The translations under genes were made by a program, and so were the position numbers. 64,000 bases of DNA, from contig NC_087079.1 in NCBI RefSeq assembly GCF_026151205.1, positions 7,866,635 through 7,930,634 on the forward strand, read 5' to 3'. The stretch is from Bolinopsis microptera (lineage: Eukaryota; Ctenophora; Tentaculata; Lobata; Bolinopsidae). Under the pieces are notes generated by a model, which saw only the letters and a list, made by a program, of their open reading frames with translations, was not told where the DNA came from and searched no databases. Below are positions 1 through 11,454 of this stretch, in pieces. Position 1 is the first letter of the stretch, and every line of letters begins with the position of its first letter.

Positions 1-90
1 TTAGAGCAGTTTTGGTATTTGTCAAACATTTTCTTATAGTACTTTTCTTTGGCTAGATTCACCAAACTTCGGTTCTTTCGACATGAAATT

Positions 91-399
91 TCAAATTTCG
101 CCATTCTTGAATACACTCACTCGACAGAGAGCAAGTAAAAGGGCATGGAAAGTTTTATCTTCGCAAGGTTGCCTCTTGATGTCAGTTATTTCAGTTATGA
201 GCTTCAATCGAACAAAGGTGATTCTGTCTAAAGGAACGTCGTTGAATTCACTAGGAATTTTGTCCAAGGGGGCCACTTCATTGTGGCACAATGCCCAGGC
301 TTTGTATCTGTTTTTCGACCAGTTATTTTGATTCTTTGTCCCCTGACCCTCCGAATCAGCTGCCAGTAGCTGCAATTGATCTTCACTCAGTGGTCGGAT
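91..399 (-). CDS. Possible coding exon, unknown protein
   Basis: The minus strand is open from about 399 to a TGA ending at 91, and the amino-acid composition looks protein-like rather than low complexity. Readable blocks include RPLSEDQLQLLAADSE, WSKNRYKAWALCHNEVAPLD and FHALLLALCRVSVFKNGEI. The first ATG in this frame is at 375. I recognise no family. It may be the last exon of a gene whose upstream exons lie at higher coordinates, or a fragment of a repeated gene. The charged and aromatic residues and lack of biased codons argue mildly for real coding. No intron or promoter signal could be assigned. Confidence 0.35.
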   Translation of the reverse strand: MRPLSEDQLQLLAADSEGQGTKNQNNWSKNRYKAWALCHNEVAPLDKIPSEFNDVPLDRITFVRLKLITEITDIKRQPCEDKTFHALLLALCRVSVFKNGEI

Positions 400-1848
400 G
401 TTTATGAATAAAACTCGACAGTCACAATCACAAAAATTGTCTGTTCAACAAAGGATGATCTAGCAACTGAAGTTAGCGACTGACAAATTTGGAAATGTTC
501 AAATTTGGGAACGTGAAAAATAAAAGTGTGCAGCATGGTGCGCGCACCTCTTCCACGCTTTCCAGGCACGTGACTTCTCATGAGAAAATATCCAGCCATG
601 GCATTATCGATTTGCTATGTGTTGGTTCAGCCGAATTAAATTATTATATAATCAAGTTTATTTTTCTTGTTTAGTTAGTCATTCGGCTAAAAAATTAAGC
701 AACTTATATTGCATTACCATATTTTATCAATTAATATACCAAAATATGTCATTGTAATTTTGCATGGCTGGAATGTAACTCTTGATTTATATATAATAAT
801 TTATTGAGTTAAAAAAAAAATATATATATATTATGGATTAAAGCTATACAATCACTTTCAAACTTATTTACCATTCAATTCAGATTTCAGATAACCTTAG
901 CTCGCCTACAACCTAATTGTGTTAGAAAATGAATTTCTTGGAACACGCCTCCTATGCTTGTAAAGAGCTAATCAGCTTATTTGATAAAAGTTTAAACCGG
1001 GTAAACTTATGAAATTCAGTTTTAATAGGCTCATTAACACAGGTTCAGATACTGTCATCTATTGCAAGTCGGAGATTCGTAAAAATGTCCACATCATTTG
1101 TGAGAAGACACGACAAATCAAGAAGAATGAACTTCCTGAGTGCAACAGAAACTTCGTCGTCAACTCAGGTTTGTTGCTCTTAGGCGATTCCGTATTTTCA
1201 ATGTTATTTTGTAAGCAATTACTAAAAGATCGAGCAATATAATTGACTAGAAATTATGATAAAATTTAAAAATTATCACAATAATACGGATCTTAAAGCT
1301 ATTAAAACGTTTAGATTCGCGATTTTTTTCTCATAATTAACGTTTCTATAAAAAGATAAAAGCACGTTCAATTAAAAATTAAGTTTTAAAACTTGCACCA
1401 TTGTTGATTGTTGGAAGTTAGCTAGATCGGCAGAGAAATGCCCAATCTTCACAATTAAATGACAATACAGCTGTCCCCTGGTCAATAAGGTGTTAGAGAC
1501 TTGTCCGTGTGCAATCTCACACTGGAGTTCAGACCACGTTGATGACATGTGTTATAGTGAGCGTCAGTTGTAGAGTAGTTGTTCTTGTTACAGTTGTAGA
1601 GTAGTTGCTTCAAAGTAGTGTTAATGTATTTTTCAATGCCCCTGAAGATATGTGAAGTATTGTGTTATATGTGTGTACAAAATCACCTTTTTGAGCGACT
1701 TAAATGTTATTTGAACTGTGAATAATATGGCATTCCACTTAATGACACAAAAGCAATTATATTTATATAAATGTTCATGTTCAGCCACATGTCGGATCTA
1801 AAACAATCGTTTCTAAAAAAACATATTGCTTAGTTACAGAATACAGAT
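400..1848. other. Noncoding stretch, nothing recognised
   Basis: AT-rich sequence with short A/T runs (for example 808-830). A 77-codon plus-strand ORF at 1009-1242 shows no recognisable domain and is not called. I see no RNA gene or transposon boundary. Confidence 0.5.
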
Positions 1849-1955
1849 GTTAGGTTACAGTTGATAAGTTACAGTTACTAGGTTACAGTTGCTAGGTTAC
1901 AGTTGCTAGGTTACAGTTGCTAGGTTACAGTTGCTAGGTTACAGTTACTAGGTTA
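1849..1955. repeat. 14-bp minisatellite (TTGCTAGGTTACAG)n
   Basis: About seven to eight head-to-tail copies of a 14-bp unit, TTGCTAGGTTACAG. The outer copies are diverged (ATAAG, TACTA variants) and the central ones identical. The array ends just 25 bp beyond the GPCR stop codon, so it lies in or near that gene's 3' untranslated region. It is A/T-rich and shows no coding potential. Confidence 0.9.
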
Positions 1956-1980
1956 ATCACTAACAGTGATCTGTTAGTTA

Positions 1981-2955
1981 TTACGGATGTATATCAAGTA
2001 TAAAGTTAAACTCACGTCTGGTATGGTTGACGGACGGATCTCGTTTCCCAAACACCTTTATTTTTATAAACTTCCTAAAACTTGGCACGGTGACACAGTA
2101 TATAAAGAAGTTCGACATAACATTTAGCAGGGTTAGATATCTTGCAACTACATGGAAACTATCCGCCGATCTCCCTTCAAACATTTTATGTCTGGACGTC
2201 ACGAAGTACAGTGCCATGGGCATGGAAGCAACAGAACACACCACAGCAGTGGACACCACCGTCAACAGTCCGTGCCACACCAACCTTCCCCCGCTCACTC
2301 TGGCTACATTTCTAGCCTCCACTAGATACAGTGTTATACAGATAGTGTTCAGGATAGTTACGGTGTTGGGGATGCCTGCTAATAAGGCAGCACTGAGAGG
2401 TACAAGCCAGTCCCAGGTTGCCGCGTTATAGCCGTATTCTCCGTAATAAGTTAGGGGGTCGAACTTCACGTCGTCCTTATCTATAATGAAGAATAATATT
2501 GGCATGTAGCCAGATATTATCCATATGCACCCACACATTACGTGAACATTCCTCTCTGTCAAAGATCTGGATCGTAGGGGGTGTTTTAGTATAAACAGCT
2601 TGCTGGAAGTAAGAGCACATACGAAGAAGACGCTGGCTGAGAAGGAGAACCAGGTAACATAGACACGGATACAAAGCAACAAATTACCAAAGATCCAACC
2701 GTCAGCTGCCAGGGATATAGCGGCTGGTATGACGTAGGAGAAATTGAGAGTCAAGTCACAAACAGCAATATGTACGATCAGTCCTACGATGAACTTGTGT
2801 AGTTTTATAGCTCTGTACTTGATGGCTGCCACTAGCACGATAGTATCTCCTATCAAGGATGAGATGACAATAATAAGATGGTATCCTAATATGCAGTATC
2901 TTTCCGCTGAACTAAGCATCACACTTGTTGTGTTATTGGTGGTCGAGTAAATCAT
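1981..2955 (-). CDS. Class A (rhodopsin-like) GPCR, intronless, atypical motifs
   Basis: A 324-residue single-exon receptor, expected at the plasma membrane. Two overlapping N-glycosylation sequons (N7, N8) lie before TM1 (about 22-46). TM2 carries the IAVCDL motif with D67 (position 2.50), and a W87 xFG loop leads to the TM3 cysteine C95. TM4 is about 138-158, TM5 185-213, TM6 230-252 with P246, and TM7 272-290. Departures from the family are marked: the TM1 Asn is Asp (G36-D37), the DRY box is S118-K119-L120 although the HP motif of loop 2 is kept (H125-P126), NPxxY is N282-F-F-I-Y286, and extracellular loop 2 (160-183) has no cysteine to pair with C95. Such divergent intronless receptors are common in cnidarians. 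Ligand and coupling are unknown. The start is the first in-frame ATG. Confidence 0.85.
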   Translation of the reverse strand: MIYSTTNNTTSVMLSSAERYCILGYHLIIVISSLIGDTIVLVAAIKYRAIKLHKFIVGLIVHIAVCDLTLNFSYVIPAAISLAADGWIFGNLLLCIRVYVTWFSFSASVFFVCALTSSKLFILKHPLRSRSLTERNVHVMCGCIWIISGYMPILFFIIDKDDVKFDPLTYYGEYGYNAATWDWLVPLSAALLAGIPNTVTILNTICITLYLVEARNVARVSGGRLVWHGLLTVVSTAVVCSVASMPMALYFVTSRHKMFEGRSADSFHVVARYLTLLNVMSNFFIYCVTVPSFRKFIKIKVFGKRDPSVNHTRREFNFILDIHP

Positions 2956-5326
2956 CGCTGTGAATCACCTTTGGAATTATTTGATATTAATGACATAGTA
3001 ATTTAATTCACAACTTCGTCCAAATAATGTTATAAGTTCAAACAAAGGATAGGCTAAGTGATACATTTTCACAAAAGGTAAAAGTGTCGTCAAGAGCTAA
3101 ACTGTATGCACTGTAATGATTATTGAATTAGAAGCTACCACCAGGTACACATTAATTTTATTGATAGTTTTAATATCTCATTATCATATCTGACATATAA
3201 CATATTGTGTTTCTGACAATTCAACTGAAAAGGTGTTGACAATCACCATGAATCGACAATATTTAGTATACCGTAACATGTTAACAAGGCAAGAACACTG
3301 TTTAGTATGTTAGAGGGTTTGTCATCCCTAACAAATATGTCTTAGTGGCTCCGACGGCCCGCTCCGACTTTATAGTTAATGTATTTAGTTATTTCCAGTT
3401 ATAAATATAAATTAATTTTACACTGTCATATTTATATATATGTATATCTTAAATATGCAGCACGTACTTTGAAACAAAAATATTCCGAAGTGAAAACGCA
3501 ATATTCAAATTCATAAATTAACAATAAGAATTGACATTTGACCAGTTTCCACTACTACTCTTGTCTCAAGATGGCTGCTATTTGGTTAGAGTTAAAAACC
3601 TTGACATGCTAAATTAACTGTGAAGCCGAGAAAATCAGCACTTTGACAATAAAAAATCGCTATAACTCACGAAATGATCTAGGTCTGATGGGGGGTCGAG
3701 TAAAGTTTATCGTTTTGCTCATTTTTTTGACTCATAATCTTCTAAAGACTAAACGCTATTAGAGTGAATAGATAATGTTCGAACATTTGTTCTTCGATGA
3801 TAACAAAATAATGAAAAAAACATGCTCACAGATACTATGTATAAGAAATGTTGCTCAGGGGACTTGTGTAAAATTAACTTTACTTTTTAAATACAATTTA
3901 GAAAGCTTTACTCCAGCTGCTTTTGCCGCACATTTTGATTAGTAAATAATCTTGTCTCCTTCTTGAAGATCGCAAAATTAGGCACATCAATTAAGGAGCG
4001 ACTCCTACTTAGTTAAATGTAGGGTTCGTTGTCTGATGTAAAAGACTTAAACTGTTTTAAGATTTTCGCGTGCTAATCATTATGATAACGACGGAAATGG
4101 CCATATTCATACTTTATTAATTAAGATAGATATAATGGAATAAGTTTAGCCGCTTTGAAGTGAGGGTACTTAGCAATGCTTCTTTAATTGTTACATTTAC
4201 GCTTGAAAATTAAAAAAAGGAAAGCTCTATCTGCGCACGAATATAATAAAATTCAAAGCAGAACAATCAAGCAACGTGTTACACATTATACCTTTATCAA
4301 TATGAATTAGAAAACATTCCATTCGTTGATTCAACTGTACATTAAAGAATACACAAATGCAAATATAGCTGTCGTTACATCACTATTGAATATTGGTGCA
4401 TTGTAACTGTTCGATCACTGAAACTGAAAATTGAACCACTTTTCATGTCGTATCTCCCATTTTCAATTTAAACTGCTATTGAGTATACGTGATTTAAGGA
4501 ACAAAAACAGAAAAACTTCTATGAACTGAATAACCAAGATTACCAAGATTATGTAAAGATGTACTGCAGCAGGTTTCTAAGTCTTACACTACCCAAGTGA
4601 ACAAAGAGAAATGCTCACTGATCAGCAGCACGACAACAAGTAAAGCAACATGTCAATAACTTTATAGTGTTTAAGTGTTACTTAACGTATGTAACAAATT
4701 GCTGAGTTACTGCAAATATATAACTCCTGTATGGTAACTACTCTGTGTTCGCAAATTAATAAATAACTTACAATGGTCTAATGACTACCTGGAACCTCTG
4801 TTGCACAGTTCTCCATGCTGCTCGATTATTTGTCAGTAGACATGATTTTCAAATGTGTAAATGTGTAAATGTGTGACCTTTTGAGCCTCGGCCTTGAATA
4901 CTTTAGAATCAGGAATGCTTCATGTGTTTTAGAGACACGTATACTAGGAAATATTCCATTGGAATCTGGATTCAAATTAAAAGTACATCCAACGTACGAA
5001 TAATAAAAATATAAAGTAAAATGTATAAAGTAAAATGTACAAACTCGAGGACGAATGGAGAAGGGTATAACGGACGTTCTGTGTAAAAAACAGTGTCGCT
5101 TTATTTCATGTGATAGGTAATAGGTATCTCATAATCCTGACGCATTATTACGTAAGGCACTGTTTCTATGTGATACCACAAAATGAAGTATCACCGTACC
5201 CGGGTCTTCGCGGGTTGCGGTTCATATTTAGCGGTGATATCAACCTGACAACCCACCACTGCACGATGTCTCTGTAATTTAATATATTTTATCTACTGGT
5301 ACTGTGTCTACTGGTACTATTATTGC
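2956..5326. other. Noncoding stretch upstream of the GPCR
   Basis: About 2.4 kb of AT-rich sequence with no ORF worth calling. It should hold the GPCR promoter (just above 2955), but I could not single out a TATA box or initiator. A short run with AAATGTGTA repeated occurs near 4855-4875. Confidence 0.5.
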
Positions 5327-5330
5327 TTTA

Positions 5331-5962
5331 CTTTCAGGGCACTGTAAAGTATCTCCTCCAACAGGAGTTATAACGTACCTTTACTTTCAGGACACTGTAA
5401 AGTATCCCCTCCAACAGGAGTTATAACGTACCTTTACTTTCAGGGCACTGTAAAGTATCTCCTCCAACAGGAGTTATAACGTACCTTTACTTTCAGGGCA
5501 CTGTAAAGTATCTCCTCCAACAGGAGTTATAACGTACCTTTACTTTCAGGGCACTGTAAAGTATCTCCTCCAACAGGAGTTATAACGTACCTTTACTTTC
5601 AGGGCACTGTAAAGTATCTCCTCCAACAGGAGTTATAACGTACCTTTACTTTCAGGGCACTGTAAAGTATCTCCTCCAACAGGAGTTATAACGTACCTTT
5701 ACTTTCAGGGCACTGTAAAGTATCTCCTCCAACAGGAGTTATAACGTACCTTTACTTTCAGGGCACTGTAAAGTATCTCCTCCAACAGGAGTTATAACGT
5801 ACCTTTACTTTCAGGGCACTGTAAAGTATCTCCTCCAACAGGAGTTATAACGTACCTTTACTTTCAGGGCACTGTAAAGTATCTCCTCCAACAGGAGTTA
5901 TAACGTACCTTTACTTTCAGGGCACTGTAAAGTATCTCCTCCAACAGGAGTTATAACGTACC
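5331..5962. repeat. 53-bp tandem array, 12 copies
   Basis: Twelve head-to-tail copies of a 53-bp unit starting CTTTCAGGGCACTGTAAAG, at 5331, 5384, 5437 and so on to 5914. Copies are almost identical; the second carries two changes (GGACACTG, ATCCCCTCC). Each unit holds two short inverted repeats: CTCCT/AGGAG separated by five bases, and ACTTTCAG pairing imperfectly with CTGTAAAGT. There are no unique spacers between copies, so this is a minisatellite and not a CRISPR. No ORF is conserved through it. Confidence 0.95.
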
Positions 5963-6289
5963 CCAACTCTACAGAGTATACTCATATCCCTGTAGGAAGT
6001 GCTCTAGTTGCTCTATGTGCGGGTACCGAGAATACAGAGCAACCTTACATCCTGCCGTGTCTTGCTGAAAATCCTATTACTTGGAAAGGTTTGTCAAATA
6101 TCGATCTTAATTATTTAAACCTATTAATACTTGGTATTTTTCCCATTATTTTGTACGTCATTGATATAAGAATGAGTTAAAAGAATCTTGATCCAGGTCC
6201 TTTGCTATTCAATATTTTGAAAATCTTGGACCTCGTTTTATGACGATTTTTCCAGGTTGAAGATTTTCAAAATGGAATACAAAATTTTT

Positions 6290-6620
6290 AAAGGCCTATC
6301 TCGAAATTATAAAACGAGTGAAATCTTCTAAATGGTCTTAGAACATATCCTGAAAGTTTCAAGGTGATTGCTCAAAAAATGTAAGAGAAGATAGATTTTT
6401 AGACTCGATTTTCAGGGCGCGCAATTGAAAATCGCTCGCGCAATACAATTACACATGAGCGCTGACCTTTGACCGGCAATAATTTCGACTAGGAACAATA
6501 TTTTTCCATGGGACCAAAAGTAGCAGATAGATATCACTCCCCTCTATCAGAAACAACTATAAAATCAATTTCGAGAGGAATTTCATAAAGACCCCCCTGC
6601 CCCCTTAACCGTCCCTTATA
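6290..6620. repeat. Dispersed repeat family A, intact copy
   Basis: A sequence of about 330 bp that recurs in the window. The left half (CCTGAAAGTTTCAAGGTGAT, then CTCGCGCAATACAATTACAC) matches 15030-15113. The right half (GCGCTGACC, then GATAGATATCACTCCC and GACCCCCCTGCCCCCTTA) matches 29214-29375. Here the halves are contiguous, so this is the empty-site form of the locus split by the MULE at 15114-29203. A fragment also occurs inverted at about 22826-22875. It ends next to a G homopolymer near 6637-6652. Its class is unknown. Confidence 0.8.
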
Positions 6621-6652
6621 AAGTTATAAGGTCAGAGGGGGGGGGGGGGGGG

Positions 6653-8977
6653 TTTCAGTTTTTCAGCTTTTGTGTTTTAACTTACTGACTTAAGGCGTCT
6701 TCAACGTCCAAGTATCGATGCACTGTCTCCATAGCAACCCATCTACCATAAGTCTTCCGATTTCTGCGCAGATGTTAACCGTTCTAAGATTTCGAATAGT
6801 AACATTAGGGAGGTTCCCAATAGTAACATGTTAATTATTACGTGATAATTGTAGCCAGTTATCCATCCAAGCATCCGATAAGACACGCTGTTTATAGTGT
6901 AAGTGAGTCCGAGTATCCATGATTTTAAGTGACCAAGTATATCATGATTATTTTATTGAAACGCCTTTCAGATTATCCTGTATGCTGACAAGAAACTGTT
7001 GCAGTTCCGTTGAATACGCTCCGCTATTTCATTGATAACTACAGTCTGCAGCACAATCTCGGTAATTATCTATAAGTTTGAGTAATTTAACTGTATTTAT
7101 ATTATTACGTAAGCTTAGATAAGCGGCTCCGATTATTGAACGTGATTCGCTAACTTCGCTAGCAGGAAGTGGTGTTTAATAGAACGTAGTTCTAACTCCT
7201 ATAATACTATATAGTGCTACATAGCACTTACCTATACTAATACTTATATAGCACTCAGTGGTATTGGTCATGATACGATGAGGGAAAGTCTGGACATGAA
7301 ACAATTGCACTGCCACACGTGAAATGTTCATCTAATGAGGGCGGTAGTAAACTGACCACAGCTATACTTAATAAACCATATTATTTCCAATTTGTTAGTA
7401 TTACTTATAAACTTTGAACTAATTTTCGATTTTTCATGTCCTGAGCAAGTCTTGAGATTTTTCTGATAAAACTAAAGGAAATATTTAACGTTTCAATGTC
7501 ACAACATCATATAATTTATGTTCTAAAATTATTTGTTAAATGGTAGTGTCGAAATTATTATTATTAAAACTTTTAATGATGATGAGATAATGAGATTATC
7601 CTATTGTTACTTACGTATTGTGATTAGCTTGCATTCTACCTGAGTACCATACGTTGCAATTTAGTCGCTATGTTACATCTGTTTCATCTCATAATTACAC
7701 AAATACTCGGTTACACGGTTAACCCGGATTGTTCTGTGGTTTTTATACACTTAGCGAGATACATTAGATGTACATTACTTCTTGAAGAATTTTTATGGCA
7801 AGTGTTAGTAATTAGAAATCAGAATGCAATGAAGCGAAAAAGCTAGTACTTGGAAACCTGCTCAATAATGCCCCCAGCAAGAATGTGCTAAGCTCGTGTA
7901 GTTTCTCTGTTACCTACAAGTTCAATTTGGATAATAAAGACTCTCAATAGTGGCGATCAATCAACACCTGACCCAGATTATCCTATATATATCTAACATG
8001 GCATCACGTTTATAATTCTTAGCTCTTTACTAATTTTCTCCAGTCCCATTTTCCTCATGTACTCAGCTCCGTGTCATTGGATTGTTCAAATTTTGTCTCC
8101 TTTCTCATTATGTCTCCTTTCTCATAGTCCTCTCCTAGCAAGGATTATTAAGTCTTTATGTAGCCCGATTATACCTGTAGTATTAACAGTAAACTCTACT
8201 GCTCTTGCAGCCCCCCCCCCCCCTGATATCAACTAGGGGGGACTACTGTATAAGAATTGGACATTAGCGATAGTTTTAAATTTCAGAGATATACTTTATT
8301 GTCTTGGTATGTTGTTAATTGTTAATTGTCTGGGTAGGTAGTTAAATCTCAGTGCGCCTTTTGTCTGGCAGCCCTTTCCACAATGAAATCCTTCATGTTA
8401 GGAGATTTTCACTATATCTCCTTACCATCAACACCCATTTCTTTGTTTTTCATTTCTCTAGTTTATCAGTTTATATCAATTATTTTATTGCAGTACCACT
8501 TGCACTACCATCTACCGTTGGAAAACTAGCACCACATTGCTATTATCAGCTCTTTAGTTAGGTGTGTTTTATTGTAGACTCCTTAGTTCGTAATTTAGTG
8601 CATTGATAAACTTTATTTAAAACTTCGATGTAGATGATTTGATTTATCACTTTGACTTTAGAATAACTTTGAAACAAGTAATAAACACATATAAATTTAA
8701 TAATAATAAATAGTAAGTATAAAGGCTCAATGAAAACTTTGCCAAACTGACTAGCTCTTTTGTTGGAAAGTATAACAATTATTATTAATTCTTTAGCGTT
8801 AAAACGAAGAGAAATTTTTGAATTTGTAAAAGTGTCATATTGCTTAAAAAAAATATTCATATCATATTAAGTGGTCGACCAGACGGGCTCGATCTTTTGT
8901 TCAAGAGAGAACAATTAATTTTTTAGAATTTGTATATTGCTATTATGTAAATTTAAATAAAACGTAAATTTTACTAT
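6653..8977. other. Noncoding stretch, no gene recognised
   Basis: AT-rich sequence with a C homopolymer near 8210-8222. Two short ORFs (8352-8561 plus, 8558-8860 minus) are K/I/F/Y-rich by composition only and show no domain. No RNA gene seen. Confidence 0.5.
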
Positions 8978-8990
8978 ATAAATAGGCTAC
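8978..8990. repeat. Target-site duplication, left, of the Penelope-like element
   Basis: The 13-mer ATAAATAGGCTAC is repeated exactly at 13149-13161. The pair brackets the whole inverted Penelope structure. Confidence 0.8.
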
Positions 8991-9669
8991 GTGTAAAATC
9001 CGGATTGGAGTATTATTTATGAGTTGCATTGTTGTAATGTATTCTGGGTAAAATTATCTTTATCCCGGTTGTTGCGACAAGTAAAAATGCTCTTATTAGG
9101 GAAAGGAGATTACTCGACGTTTCAATGTAACTACATCGTATTCATGATCTAAAAACAAGTGTTAAAAATTCAAAACGTAAAAAACATATATCTGAGGCAA
9201 AATTTGTGTACGTTAATTTATTTTTAATCAATCAACTTTATCCAAAAATTCGATACAAAAAAGTCATAACAAAATTCATAACAAAACTAATTTATACGAC
9301 GACAAACTTTTATAGTAAATACTGTACATTCCTAAAACTACTACTAAATATACTACACATGATACAGAAGCATGGAGTGCTACAACGGTGAACAGGTGCA
9401 TGATGTGAAGTGTGTAGGTATGTATCTAGTGTGGAGTGAAAATGGCGGGAATCGTACTGACCAATGAGAAGTGTGAAACGTGGGAGCCTAATATGGTTTG
9501 ATTGATGTTGTAAGGGTAGTGTGTTGAATAGGAGGCGGAAGTGTGCGTGTGTGAGATGTGGTCCCTGTACTCAGAAAGTAAACAAAACTTATAAATATCA
9601 CTAAAAATCACTACATATGTGTAGACAATCCCCTGTCTGTAAAGTATACAATATGTTACACCCTGTTTA

Positions 9670-11394
9670 TTATGTACTTGTTACTAAAAAACGTTTGATT
9701 GTTTCTAACTCATCTCTCTTGTTAATGTTAGGTTTGAACTTCAAAATAAGCATTGCTTCTGCAATCTTTCTTCTAGCTGTGTTGCTTTCTGTTTTTAAAA
9801 TCTCAAATTCTAAATTGGGTTCTGACCCCCTATGTAAACTGTTATAATGAATAGCAAAAGCTTGACTAGTGTTAGAAGGAGTTAAAGGAAATTTAGCATA
9901 TCTTAGGTGCTCTCCGAGCCTATCATGTGCCCTCCTGCACGTCTCACCAATATAAATATTATTACAGATTTTACAGGTAATCTTATACACAACGTTCTTC
10001 ACCTCACAATCTTTATTTTCAGTTATTAATAAAGGACAAATTTTACAAGAGTTAATAATACAGGTTCTCTTATCATACGGTCTGTTATTACACACAATAT
10101 TTCTTAGTTTTCTAGCTGGGGAAAATATAACTTTAATAGGTAAATTGTTCTGTTTAATATGATTCCTAATTCTGTTACTGATACTGTCTGAGATAAAATC
10201 TAACTTAAGCACTGTTCTGTTATCCTCCCTATTTCTATTACTAATACTACTACGACGTCTGTTGGAATAATTTCTGGGTGTTTGATACCCGTTTCTAGTC
10301 ATAAGACGGTCTAAAATGCTGTATGAATGTTCTCTCTCCTGAGGTCCTGACGAGATCTTGTCCGCTTCTTTATACAGGTTGATCACGGTGTTCGTCTTCA
10401 CAGATTCTGGGCGACATGAATTCTTGTGAAGTGTGATGTCTTTCTGCTGTGGCTTACGGTACAAGCGGCTCGTCACAGTTCCATCAGGTTCCACTCTAAG
10501 CTCTGTGTTAAGGAATGGGATGAACTCTTGGTCGTTCTCCGGAAACTCTACCTCCCACTTGAGTTTCTTGTCAGGGTCCTGGTCTGCGATACTCTGAACA
10601 AGTGCTAGAGCTTCTTCTCTTGTTACAGCTGTGCTGGTGGCGTCGTCAATGTACCGCTTGTAGAAGTCAGATAAGTAGACCGACAAGTAATGTAAGTCAG
10701 TGTAAACCGAGCTTCTCTCAAACTTGTACACTCTGATCACTGCGCAAAATGGTCCCGGTCTCATTCCCATGAAAAGGCCATCCTGCTGTATCCACAGAGT
10801 CCCATTATACACAAAGTATGAACTAGTCAGGATGTGCAATAGGATCTCGTGAACATCAGTCAGGTTCAGACCCATGAGATCAAGTTTTTCCCGGTGCTCA
10901 GTGGCCAGTTCTATAACGTCATCAATACAACCTTGGACATTTATGTTGGTATAAAGTGCTGAAATGTCCGCCGAGAAGATTCTCCTGCCAGCTAGCTGTT
11001 CTTTCGGAATTGCACGAAGAGTTTCCAGATGTTCAAAGAGATTACCAAGGTGACTGGGTATTTCCTTCAGTAATGGTTTGAGGATGGTTGTCACCAGCCA
11101 GCTCAATCTCTCTGTGGGTGAGTCAACACAGCTGATAATGGGTCGTACTTTCACCTGTTCCAGAGGGATGGTGTTTCTGAAACATGCTGGAGAATTCTTG
11201 TGAGTCTTGATAAGTACATATAAGATTGGAAGAGAAACATGATCCGGAACTCTGATTTGTCTGAAATAATCATCATCGAGCCCTCGCTGTGTCCATACTT
11301 TCTTCCACAATTGATTGGAGCTATCTACCAGTTGAGTGGTCATTCTTTTTATGAGTTGTGAATTCTGGATGGAGGTGGGTTCCGTAACTGTCAC
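9670..11394 (-). CDS. Penelope-like RT plus GIY-YIG endonuclease, 5'-truncated
   Basis: Encodes the reverse transcriptase and endonuclease of the element. RT signatures in order: LPILYVLIKTHK, VRPIISCVDSPTERLSWL, FSADISALYTNI (catalytic Asp), GLFMGMRPGPFCA and RYIDDATST (the YxDD box). A CxxC-type linker (SCKICP, TCKIC) then leads to the GIY-YIG nuclease: VYKITCKICNNIYIGETCRR, the REH-like segment RLGEHLR and the acidic residue in AEAMLILKFKPNINKR. The 574-codon ORF begins at GTG, but the frame stays open upstream to about 11484, where it meets the inverted copy. The N-terminal RT region is therefore missing and the copy is probably not autonomous. The endonuclease is intact. Confidence 0.9.
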   Translation of the reverse strand: MTVTEPTSIQNSQLIKRMTTQLVDSSNQLWKKVWTQRGLDDDYFRQIRVPDHVSLPILYVLIKTHKNSPACFRNTIPLEQVKVRPIISCVDSPTERLSWLVTTILKPLLKEIPSHLGNLFEHLETLRAIPKEQLAGRRIFSADISALYTNINVQGCIDDVIELATEHREKLDLMGLNLTDVHEILLHILTSSYFVYNGTLWIQQDGLFMGMRPGPFCAVIRVYKFERSSVYTDLHYLSVYLSDFYKRYIDDATSTAVTREEALALVQSIADQDPDKKLKWEVEFPENDQEFIPFLNTELRVEPDGTVTSRLYRKPQQKDITLHKNSCRPESVKTNTVINLYKEADKISSGPQEREHSYSILDRLMTRNGYQTPRNYSNRRRSSISNRNREDNRTVLKLDFISDSISNRIRNHIKQNNLPIKVIFSPARKLRNIVCNNRPYDKRTCIINSCKICPLLITENKDCEVKNVVYKITCKICNNIYIGETCRRAHDRLGEHLRYAKFPLTPSNTSQAFAIHYNSLHRGSEPNLEFEILKTESNTARRKIAEAMLILKFKPNINKRDELETIKRFLVTST

Positions 11395-11454
11395 TGTCTG
11401 ACCTCGTACCTTCCTAGTTGGGAGTATCTGCAGGTAAACTGCAGTTTCCTCTAG

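Noticed and set aside
5331-5962. CRISPR-like array
   Set aside because: The 53-bp units abut directly with no unique spacers, and the genome is eukaryotic; it is a minisatellite.
8558-8860. 100-codon minus ORF
   Set aside because: I/F/Y/K-rich composition expected of AT-rich DNA, no domain.
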